From Rhizobium grahamii (GTDB taxonomy: Bacteria > Pseudomonadota > Alphaproteobacteria > Rhizobiales > Rhizobiaceae), in contig NZ_CP043499.1 in assembly GCF_009498215.1 (NCBI RefSeq), positions 62,001-126,000 on the forward strand: DNA of 64,000 bases. Reading direction: 5' to 3'. The translations under genes were made by a program, and so were the position numbers. The notes beneath the pieces are model-generated. The model was not told the DNA's origin, did not search any database, and worked only from the letters and a program-made list of their open reading frames with translations. Numbering within the stretch: position 1 is the first letter of the stretch; each line of letters begins with the position of its first letter. This document shows, in pieces, positions 57,763 to 64,000 of the stretch.

Positions 57763-58709
57763 TGGCACGTCTTATCCTCAGGCGGATTGCTTTAGGCATC
57801 CTGACCCTTCTCCTGGTATCGGCGTTGATCTTCGCCGGTACCCAGCTCCTCCCCGGTGACGTTGCCTCGGCAATCCTCGGCCAGAACGCAACGCCGGAAT
57901 CGCTTGCCGTGCTTCGCGGTCAGCTCGGTCTCGACCAGCCGATCCTGCAGCGTTACGTGACCTGGCTTGCCGGTTTCCTTACAGGTGACCTCGGCAATTC
58001 GCTCGCCAACCAGCAGCCGGTCGCCGAACTCCTGTGGCCACGCTTTTGGAATACGATGGCTCTTGCGGCATTTGCGGCGGTCATCAGTGTGCCGGTCGCC
58101 ATCGTCCTCGGGCTTCTCAGCGCCGTCAATCGCGGCGGGATCTTCGACCGGATCGTCAATATTCTCGCCTTGGCCTTCGTGTCGCTGCCGGAATATTTCC
58201 TGGGCCTTCTGCTGATCCTCTTCCTGTCCATCCGCTTCAACCTGCTGCCGAGCCTTGCCGACACTTATGATGGCATGACTTTCATGGAGTGGGTGCAGGC
58301 AACCGCGCTGCCTGCGTTAACGCTCGTCCTCGTCACTGTGGCGCAGATGATGCGCATGACGCGCACCGCCGTGCTCTCGGTGATGGACCAAGCCTATGTG
58401 GAAACGGCCTATCTGAAGGGTCTGCGCACCCGCCGCGTCATCACCCGCCACGCCTTGCCGAATGCGGCCGCGCCTATCGTCAATGTCGTGGCGTTCAATA
58501 TCGCCTACCTGATCACAGGCGTGGTTCTGGTCGAAGCGGTGTTCAACTACAACGGCCTGGGTCGCTTCATGGTCGATGCCGTTTCCAAGCGCGATCTGCC
58601 ATTGGTCCAGGCTGCGGCCCTGGTCTTCGGCGCAGCATACGTGATCCTCAACATCGTGGCCGACGTCGCCGCCATCGCACTTAATCCGCGCCTGAGGCAT
58701 CCTCGATGA
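57762..58709 (+). CDS. ABC transporter permease, DppB type
   Basis: A 315-residue inner-membrane permease with the DppB N-terminal plan (LLPGDVASAILGQNATPESLAVLRGQLGL) and EAA loop (DQAYVETAYLKGLRTRRV). Its ATG shares one base with the binding-protein stop, and its end overlaps the next permease by 4 nt. Confidence 0.94.
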   Translation: MARLILRRIALGILTLLLVSALIFAGTQLLPGDVASAILGQNATPESLAVLRGQLGLDQPILQRYVTWLAGFLTGDLGNSLANQQPVAELLWPRFWNTMALAAFAAVISVPVAIVLGLLSAVNRGGIFDRIVNILALAFVSLPEYFLGLLLILFLSIRFNLLPSLADTYDGMTFMEWVQATALPALTLVLVTVAQMMRMTRTAVLSVMDQAYVETAYLKGLRTRRVITRHALPNAAAPIVNVVAFNIAYLITGVVLVEAVFNYNGLGRFMVDAVSKRDLPLVQAAALVFGAAYVILNIVADVAAIALNPRLRHPR

Positions 58710-59530
58710 AAGTTCAGAAGACAATTCCACTGACGGCCTGGATCGGTTTGACGATCGTTGCCGTCAACCTCATCTTTTTTGCCTTTGGTCCGCTGATTGC
58801 GCCCTATGGACAGGAGCAGATCGTCGGCGGACCGTTCGACCCTCGTTCTGCGGATTTCTGGTTCGGCCTTGATCAGAATGGTCGTGACATGGTTTCGCGC
58901 CTGCTCTACGGCGCCCAGATGTCGATCGGCGTGTCGCTTTCCGCTTCCCTGCTTTCCTTTGCCGTCGGCGTGCCGCTCGGCTTCCTCGCTGCCATCTTCG
59001 GCGGCTGGGTCGATACCGTCCTGTCGCGCATCGTCGACACGGTCATGTGCATTCCGGTGCTGATCTCGGCGCTCGTCGTGCTCCAGGCTTTGGGTTCGTC
59101 GCTGCCGGTGCTGATCGTCACGATCGCCCTGCTCGACTCCACCCGCGTCTTCCGTCTGGCGCGCATCGTTGCCCAAGGCGTCAACGTCTTGGAATATGCC
59201 GAAACCGCCCGCCTGCGCGGTGAGGGACTCGGATGGTTGATCCGCAAGGAAATCCTGCCCAACACGCTGCCGCCATTGATCGCGGAATTCGGCTTGCGCT
59301 TCTGCTTTACCTTCCTGTTCGTGGCCGGCTTGTCGTTCCTCGGGCTTGGCATCCAGCCGCCGTTCGCCGATTGGGGCGGCATGGTGAAGGACAACCAGCA
59401 GGCCATTCTTTACGGTCTTTACGCGCCGCTCTTTCCTGCTGCCGCGATCGCCATCCTCACCATTGGCGTCAATCTGGTTGTCGATTGGCTGCTGGCCAGC
59501 CGAACTGCCGTACAGGGGGCTGATCGATGA
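58706..59530 (+). CDS. ABC transporter permease, DppC type
   Basis: A 274-residue inner-membrane permease with WFGLDQNGRDMVSRLLYGAQ, the conserved entry of DppC-type proteins, EAA loop EYAETARLRGEGLGW and C-terminal FLGLGIQPPFADWGGM. It is intact, unlike the DppC-type gene of the other operon. It overlaps the ATPase gene by 4 nt. Confidence 0.95.
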   Translation: MKVQKTIPLTAWIGLTIVAVNLIFFAFGPLIAPYGQEQIVGGPFDPRSADFWFGLDQNGRDMVSRLLYGAQMSIGVSLSASLLSFAVGVPLGFLAAIFGGWVDTVLSRIVDTVMCIPVLISALVVLQALGSSLPVLIVTIALLDSTRVFRLARIVAQGVNVLEYAETARLRGEGLGWLIRKEILPNTLPPLIAEFGLRFCFTFLFVAGLSFLGLGIQPPFADWGGMVKDNQQAILYGLYAPLFPAAAIAILTIGVNLVVDWLLASRTAVQGADR

Positions 59531-61140
59531 GCGACGAAACGATCCTTTCCATTCGCGGCCTTGTCGTTAAGGCACCCACGGGCGCCATTCTGGTCGATGG
59601 CGTCGATGTGGACCTTGCCCAAGGCGAAGTTCTCGGCCTCATCGGCGAATCCGGTGCCGGCAAGTCGACCATTGGTCTCGCCGCCATGGGCTACGGCCGC
59701 GGTGGCTGCCGTATTACCGACGGACGCATCGTCGTCGGCACGACATCGCTGATGGACGGAACGCGCGCGACGCGAGAAGGGGTGCGCGGAGCAAAGATTG
59801 CCTATGTCGCGCAAAGTGCGGCGGCATCTTTCAATCCGGCCAAGCGTATCGGCCAGCAGATCATGGAAGGGCCGCTGTATCACGGCCTCATGAACCGATC
59901 CGAAGCCGAAAGCTGGATGCTGGAGTTGCTGACTGCTCTGCAGCTACCGGATCCCAGCACCTTCGCACAGCGCTATCCCCATCAGGTTTCCGGTGGTCAG
60001 TTGCAGCGCGCCATGGTCGCCATGGCAATGGCTTGCCGTCCCGATATCCTGGTGCTCGACGAGCCGACGACGGCACTCGACGTAACGACGCAGATCGAGG
60101 TCCTGGCGCTCCTGCGCGAGTTGATTCAGCGTTACAACACCGCTGCGCTCTACATTACCCACGACCTTGCCGTCGTTGCTCAGATCGCAGACCGCATCAT
60201 GGTGCTGCGGCATGGCAAGATGGTCGAGCTGGGAACGGCCGCCGAGGTGCTCGAGGCGCCAAAGCAGGACTATACCCGCAGGCTTGTGGCAGAACGTGAG
60301 GCCAGCATTGTCGGAGATCGATCGTCGCATCAGGCGGGCGACCTTCTGCTCGAGGTCAAGAATGCGGTCGCGTTCTATGGCAAGAAACAGGTCCTGACGG
60401 ACGTTTCATGCCAGATCCGGCGCGGCGAGACGCTCGCTGTGGTCGGCGAGTCCGGTTCGGGGAAATCGACGCTTGCGCGTGTGATCGCCGGTCTTCCGCC
60501 GCACGGCACGGGCACCATCGACCTCGAAGGTCAGCGGCTCGCCACGGACTATCGAAAGCGCTCCAAGAAGCAGTTGCGCCGCATTCAGCTCGTCTATCAG
60601 CTGCCCGATGTCGCACTCAATCCGCGCCAGACCGTCGGTGAGATAATCGGCAGGCCGATGTCGTTCTACTTCGGCATGAAGGACAAGGAACAGCGGGTCG
60701 AGGTTGCTCGGCTGCTGGAACTGATCGGGCTGCCTGCCGAATTTACCGAGCGGCTGCCGGGTGCCCTGTCGGGTGGGCAGAAGCAGCGCGTCTGCATCGC
60801 GCGAGCCCTTGCGGCCAAGCCGGACCTGATTATCTGCGATGAGGTCACCTCTGCGCTTGATCCGCTGGTTGCCGAGGAAATCCTGAAGCTGCTTCGCAAG
60901 CTCCAGGACGAACTCAAGGTGTCCTATCTCTTCATCACCCATGATCTCGGCGTTGTGAAGCGCCTGGCGGACCGGACTATGGTGATGCAGCATGGACGCG
61001 TCATCGAGGAAGGCGCGACCAGCGAGATCTTCCGGCCTCCGCATGCGCCCTACACCGAGCAGTTGATCGCCTCCGTTCCGGAGCTGCGACGCGACTGGCT
61101 CGACGACGTACTCAAGTCTCGCGGCCAGCCGGCCGCCTGA
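59527..61140 (+). CDS. ABC transporter double ATP-binding protein (DppD-DppF fusion)
   Basis: A 537-residue protein with two complete ABC domains. Domain 1 has GESGAGKSTIG, VSGGQLQRAMVAMA and LVLDEPTTALD; domain 2 (from about 270) has GESGSGKSTLA, LSGGQKQRVCIARA and IICDEVTSALD, where the usual Pro after Glu is Val. HAPYTEQLIASVPEL ends it. This fused form replaces the DppD/DppF pair of oligopeptide importers. Confidence 0.95.
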   Translation: MSDETILSIRGLVVKAPTGAILVDGVDVDLAQGEVLGLIGESGAGKSTIGLAAMGYGRGGCRITDGRIVVGTTSLMDGTRATREGVRGAKIAYVAQSAAASFNPAKRIGQQIMEGPLYHGLMNRSEAESWMLELLTALQLPDPSTFAQRYPHQVSGGQLQRAMVAMAMACRPDILVLDEPTTALDVTTQIEVLALLRELIQRYNTAALYITHDLAVVAQIADRIMVLRHGKMVELGTAAEVLEAPKQDYTRRLVAEREASIVGDRSSHQAGDLLLEVKNAVAFYGKKQVLTDVSCQIRRGETLAVVGESGSGKSTLARVIAGLPPHGTGTIDLEGQRLATDYRKRSKKQLRRIQLVYQLPDVALNPRQTVGEIIGRPMSFYFGMKDKEQRVEVARLLELIGLPAEFTERLPGALSGGQKQRVCIARALAAKPDLIICDEVTSALDPLVAEEILKLLRKLQDELKVSYLFITHDLGVVKRLADRTMVMQHGRVIEEGATSEIFRPPHAPYTEQLIASVPELRRDWLDDVLKSRGQPAA

Positions 61141-61174
61141 CCGACTATCTCCACTCACGAATGCTGGAACGACA

Positions 61175-63181
61175 ATGACCGTCACGGTTGAAGAGCATAT
61201 TTGGATCACCATGAGCGATGGCGTGCGCCTCGGCGCGCGCCTCTGGCTGCCCGATGGCGCTGAAAACGCGCCGGTACCGGCGGTCCTGGAATATATCCCC
61301 TACCGCAAGCGTGACGGAACACGCGGCCGCGACGAGCCCATGCACGGCTACTTCGCGGAACAGGGCTATGCCGCGATCCGCGTCGACATGCGTGGCACCG
61401 GCGAATCCGACGGCCATATGGCCGACGAGTATCTGAAGCAGGAGCAGGACGACGCGCTCGAGGTCATCGCCTGGATCGCCGCCCAGCCCTGGTGCGACGG
61501 CAACATTGGCATGATGGGCAAGAGCTGGGGTGGTTTCAACAGCCTCCAGGTTGCCGCTCGTCGCCCGCCGGCCCTCAAGGCCATCATTACCGCCTACTCC
61601 ACGGACAATCGTTTTACCGACGATATCCACTACATGGGCGGGTTGCTGCTCAACGACAATCTCTGGTGGGGCACCATTATGCTGGCCTATCAGAGCCGGC
61701 CGCTCGACCCGGAAATCGTTGGAGACGAATGGCGAGCGCGCTGGATCGAGCGCCTGGAAAAGCTCCCGTTCTTTCCCGGCCTGTGGCTCGAGCACCAGCG
61801 GTACGATGAATACTGGAAGCATGGCTCCGTCTGTGAGGACTGGTCGGCAATCCAGTGCCCGGTACTGGCGATCGGAGCCTGGGCCGACAGCTACACGAAC
61901 GCCGTTCCGCGCCTGCTTGAAAACCTGCAGGTGCCCCGCCGCGGGATTATCGGCCCATGGGGCCACGTTTATCCGCAGGATGGAGCGCCGGGTCCGGCGA
62001 TCGGTTTCTTGCAGGAAGCCGTGCGCTGGTGGGACCAATGGCTGAAGGGCAAGGACACCGGCGTCATGGATGAGCCGATGCTTCGTGCCTACGTCAGCGA
62101 CACCATCGAGCCGAATGGTTCGCGTGATTTCACGCCCGGCCGCTGGGTTGGCGAGGAAAGTTGGCCATCGAAAAAGATCGAGACGCGCCGGCTGGTTCTT
62201 GGCGCCGACCATGCGATGGGTCCGGCTTCCGCGCGGCAGGGAATGCTTTCGATTTCGTCGCCGCAAAGCCACGGCAAGGCCGGCGGCGAATGGATGGCGA
62301 CCGGCTGCATCGGTGAGCATCCGACCGATCAGCGGCTCGATGACGGCGGCGCATTGGTTTTCGACACCGATGTTCTCGATGAGGCGTTCGACGTTCTGGG
62401 GGCTCCCGTCGTCAAGCTGAGGCTTTCGGCCGACCAGCCGGTGGCGCAGATTTCGTTGCGCTTGTCGGATGTTCTGCCGGATGGGCGTGTGACGCGCGTC
62501 AGCTACCAAGTGTTCAACCTCAACCATCACGTCAGCCACGAAGCGCCGGAAGCGCTGGTGCCCGGCAAGCCGATCGACGTCGCGATCAAGCTCAACGATT
62601 GCGGCTATCGCTTCGAAAAGGGGCACCGTATCCGTCTGTCGATCGCGACCGGTTACTGGCCAATGGTGTGGCCGGCTCCGGCAGCCGTGACGCTTTCGAT
62701 CGATGCCGGCGAGAGCGCCCTTGAGCTTCCCGTGCGTCCGCAGCGACAGCAGGAACAGGCCGTTGCATTCGAGGCTCCGGCACACGGTCCCTTCACGCCC
62801 ATCACGCAAGTCGATCCCGGCAGCGTACGCCGCTGGACGGAGCAGGACCACGTCACCGGCCTGACGACCTATGTGACGGAAGGTATCGGCGGGCTCTTCG
62901 GCGAAGGCGTGCTGCGTTTCGACGACATCGATACGCAACTCGGTCACAGCCTGAAGCGGGAACTTACGGTTCATGATGATGACCCGCTTTCCGCTCGCTA
63001 CGTGCTGACACAACGCTACGAGATGGGTCGCGATGGCTGGCGGATTGATATTGCGAGCCGCACGGAAATGCGCTCCGACGCCGCGAACTTCTATCTCACC
63101 GGCACGCTGGAGGCGAAGGAGAACGGAACGGTCGTCGCAACCCGTCAATGGGACCAGACGATCGCACGCGATTTCCTCTGA
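61175..63181 (+). CDS. CocE/NonD-family hydrolase (X-Pro dipeptidyl-peptidase-like)
   Basis: A 668-residue serine hydrolase. The N-terminal alpha/beta domain has the catalytic Ser in GMMGKSWGGFNSL, then Asp in AWADSYTNAV and His in GPWGHVYPQ; the C-terminal part (from about 350) is the jelly-roll beta domain of the family. Members cleave Xaa-Pro dipeptides, amino acid esters or acyl bonds such as cocaine. No signal peptide is visible, so it acts in the cytoplasm on what the ABC importer brings in. It starts 34 nt after the ATPase gene. Confidence 0.9.
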   Translation: MTVTVEEHIWITMSDGVRLGARLWLPDGAENAPVPAVLEYIPYRKRDGTRGRDEPMHGYFAEQGYAAIRVDMRGTGESDGHMADEYLKQEQDDALEVIAWIAAQPWCDGNIGMMGKSWGGFNSLQVAARRPPALKAIITAYSTDNRFTDDIHYMGGLLLNDNLWWGTIMLAYQSRPLDPEIVGDEWRARWIERLEKLPFFPGLWLEHQRYDEYWKHGSVCEDWSAIQCPVLAIGAWADSYTNAVPRLLENLQVPRRGIIGPWGHVYPQDGAPGPAIGFLQEAVRWWDQWLKGKDTGVMDEPMLRAYVSDTIEPNGSRDFTPGRWVGEESWPSKKIETRRLVLGADHAMGPASARQGMLSISSPQSHGKAGGEWMATGCIGEHPTDQRLDDGGALVFDTDVLDEAFDVLGAPVVKLRLSADQPVAQISLRLSDVLPDGRVTRVSYQVFNLNHHVSHEAPEALVPGKPIDVAIKLNDCGYRFEKGHRIRLSIATGYWPMVWPAPAAVTLSIDAGESALELPVRPQRQQEQAVAFEAPAHGPFTPITQVDPGSVRRWTEQDHVTGLTTYVTEGIGGLFGEGVLRFDDIDTQLGHSLKRELTVHDDDPLSARYVLTQRYEMGRDGWRIDIASRTEMRSDAANFYLTGTLEAKENGTVVATRQWDQTIARDFL

Positions 63182-63216
63182 CACGGAACCGCCTGGTCCC
63201 AAGCAGGCGATGTTCT

Positions 63217-63251
63217 CACGGTGACCGGGCACCCGCTGCCCGGTCACCGTG
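63217..63251 (+). terminator. Strong 15-bp hairpin ending the second ABC operon
   Basis: Bases 63217-63231 and 63237-63251 pair perfectly over 15 bp with a CCCGC loop, 35 nt past the hydrolase stop; TTCCCTTCC follows. The stem is the most stable perfect repeat noticed in the window. Confidence 0.75.
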
Positions 63252-63362
63252 TTCCCTTCCGCGCCCTTATTGCAGCGTGAGTTAGCTTCCGTTCCGCGCT
63301 TTCGATCGCCTGAATTGCCGTCGTCGCCGATCCGTTTGAGGGTAATTGTTAGGATTTCTCGG

Positions 63363-63380
63363 GTAGGTAGATCTGCCTAC
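63363..63380. promoter_or_regulatory. TraR/Lux-box-like 18-bp near-palindrome
   Basis: GTAGGTAGATCTGCCTAC is palindromic except for one base pair and is centred on AGATCT, as is the TraR box. It lies 33 nt before the start of the next gene, so it may be the operator of a LuxR-type or other dimeric regulator. Confidence 0.4.
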
Positions 63381-63412
63381 AGATATCCTTCGATTAGTGC
63401 CATCGGAACACC

Positions 63413-63772
63413 ATGAGCGAATTCCAGAACAGAGCCGTCCGCCTTATCACCGCCTGCGAAGGGGAGGGTGCGCTTGCGGATCTGCCAAAGCGTTTCAGCA
63501 ACCTCCTGACCGGAATTGCGGAACTGCATAGCGTCGTGGGCAAGCCCGTCGACAATGTTGATCTCAGCAAGTTGCAGGGCCAATCCAAAGGTCAGACGCG
63601 TAGCGTCGATGTCGTTATCGGCGACCTGATGAGAGAGCTGGCCGCAATCGGTTACCTGCACGACATCGATATCATGCAGGCCGGTTACAACGGGCTCGAT
63701 AGCCGCCTGCAGGACATCAAGCGGCTGCTGAAGGCCGCGCAGAGCGATAAACGCGGCGCCGACCAAGAATAG
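63413..63772 (+). CDS. Small helical protein of unknown function
   Basis: A 119-residue soluble, mostly helical protein (NRAVRLITACEGEGALADL, RFSNLLTGIAELHSVVGK, YNGLDSRLQDIKRLLKAAQ). No signal peptide or family is recognised. The ribosome-binding site is weak (CGGAAC). It has its own promoter region with a near-perfect palindrome, so it is probably a single-gene unit. Confidence 0.65.
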   Translation: MSEFQNRAVRLITACEGEGALADLPKRFSNLLTGIAELHSVVGKPVDNVDLSKLQGQSKGQTRSVDVVIGDLMRELAAIGYLHDIDIMQAGYNGLDSRLQDIKRLLKAAQSDKRGADQE

Positions 63773-63822
63773 CACTGGAAATACGGCCCGCACTTGCCTT
63801 GCACGTCGGTCTGCCGTCCGGA

Positions 63823-63836
63823 GCTATCGCGATAGC
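63823..63836. promoter_or_regulatory. 14-bp perfect palindrome before the last gene
   Basis: GCTATCGCGATAGC reads the same on both strands. It lies between the small unknown gene and the truncated gene at the right edge, about 57 nt before the latter, and may be an operator or a short stem. Confidence 0.35.
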
Positions 63837-63892
63837 CCTCGGAAGCGATTTGGCTGTTTGCTTCTCTTCGTGCAAACGATAAACCTCCAGGC

Positions 63893-64000
63893 ATGCGATA
63901 CGAAATCGATGCTTCGCTGATCAAACTGTTGCTGCCGGACATTGTTCTTGCCGAGGATGGTCTGGCTCGCCTCGATGAGCGTGCTCAACGCTCGTCGGTC
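63893..64000 (+). CDS. RHE_PE00001-like (DUF1612) protein, N-terminal fragment
   Basis: Only the first 36 codons are in the window: MRYEIDASLIKLLLPDIVLA then EDGLARLDERAQRSSV. The AExALARLDER-x-SPV pattern is the usual start of the RHE_PE00001 family, a group of rhizobial plasmid proteins with a DUF1612 and helix-turn-helix region. It would fit a plasmid or chromid location, but identification from so short a piece is tentative. Confidence 0.5.
   Translation, partial: MRYEIDASLIKLLLPDIVLAEDGLARLDERAQRSSV

Noticed and set aside
56152..57768. A 538-codon antisense open frame opposite the second binding-protein gene
   Set aside because: The plus strand has a clear Tat-exported binding protein; the antisense frame has shadow composition.
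61145..63247. A 700-codon open frame antisense to the CocE/NonD hydrolase gene
   Set aside because: It mirrors the hydrolase codons, has no ribosome-binding site and resembles no family; long antisense frames are expected in GC-rich coding DNA.
1..64000. CRISPR arrays, insertion sequences, tRNA or rRNA genes
   Set aside because: No regularly spaced repeats, transposase-like proteins, cloverleaf-like sequences or ribosomal RNA segments were recognised on reading both strands.

Overview
The window is about 61% GC and densely coded. It looks like part of a rhizobial (Rhizobiaceae, Ensifer/Sinorhizobium/Rhizobium-like) secondary replicon. The pointers are the RegA/ActR-type regulator, DUF992 and CBU_0592-family proteins, several ABC uptake operons, and a truncated protein at the right edge whose N-terminus resembles the RHE_PE00001 family. 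No rRNA, tRNA, insertion sequence or CRISPR array was seen. The genus is an inference.

Region 1 (1-17.1 kb), one-carbon and stress genes. The tail of a sugar ABC operon is followed by an FdhF/YdeP molybdopterin oxidoreductase, a cation efflux protein, a Tat-exported alpha/beta hydrolase, moaA, a DUF1348 protein, a RegA-like regulator with Glu at the phosphoacceptor position, and fdhD. An exported oxalate decarboxylase, a DUF992 protein, a LuxR regulator, and an operon of an FNT formate/nitrite channel with an EmrA/EmrB-type efflux pair follow. Oxalate decarboxylase releases formate, so oxidase, cofactor gene, sulfurtransferase and channel could form an oxalate/formate module. A five-hairpin RNA with CU-rich loops lies on the minus strand before the cation efflux gene.

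Region 2 (17.2-29.4 kb), a hydantoin/peptide-type operon: XRE-cupin regulator, five-part ABC importer, GAF protein, HyuA, HyuB, an Asp/Glu/hydantoin racemase-like protein and an M24 peptidase. Two genes (second permease, hyuB) are each broken by loss of one G in a G run.

Region 3 (29.4-54.2 kb), the most interesting part: a purine- or pterin-type catabolic island. On the minus strand a BMP-family nucleoside importer is followed by an 8-oxoguanine deaminase-like enzyme, a Rieske oxygenase catalytic chain that lacks its Rieske domain, a second amidohydrolase and guanine deaminase, behind a sigma-54-like promoter. Divergently run an acylphosphatase-like protein, a stand-alone Rieske protein, a GST-like protein, adenine deaminase and a LysR regulator. 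Then come a split TPP enzyme, a GMC oxidoreductase, a third deaminase-type amidohydrolase, a second Rieske-less oxygenase chain, a fused FAD-molybdopterin hydroxylase, its 2Fe-2S subunit and an aldehyde dehydrogenase. Two catalytic chains without a Rieske centre, one Rieske protein without a catalytic iron site and a GST-like partner resemble the NdmC/NdmD/NdmE caffeine N7-demethylase arrangement, but differ from it.

Region 4 (54.2-64 kb): a small lipoprotein too short for usual ORF cut-offs, a GcvA-like LysR regulator, a small membrane protein, a second peptide-type ABC importer with a CocE/NonD hydrolase, a small unknown protein and the truncated RHE_PE00001-like gene.
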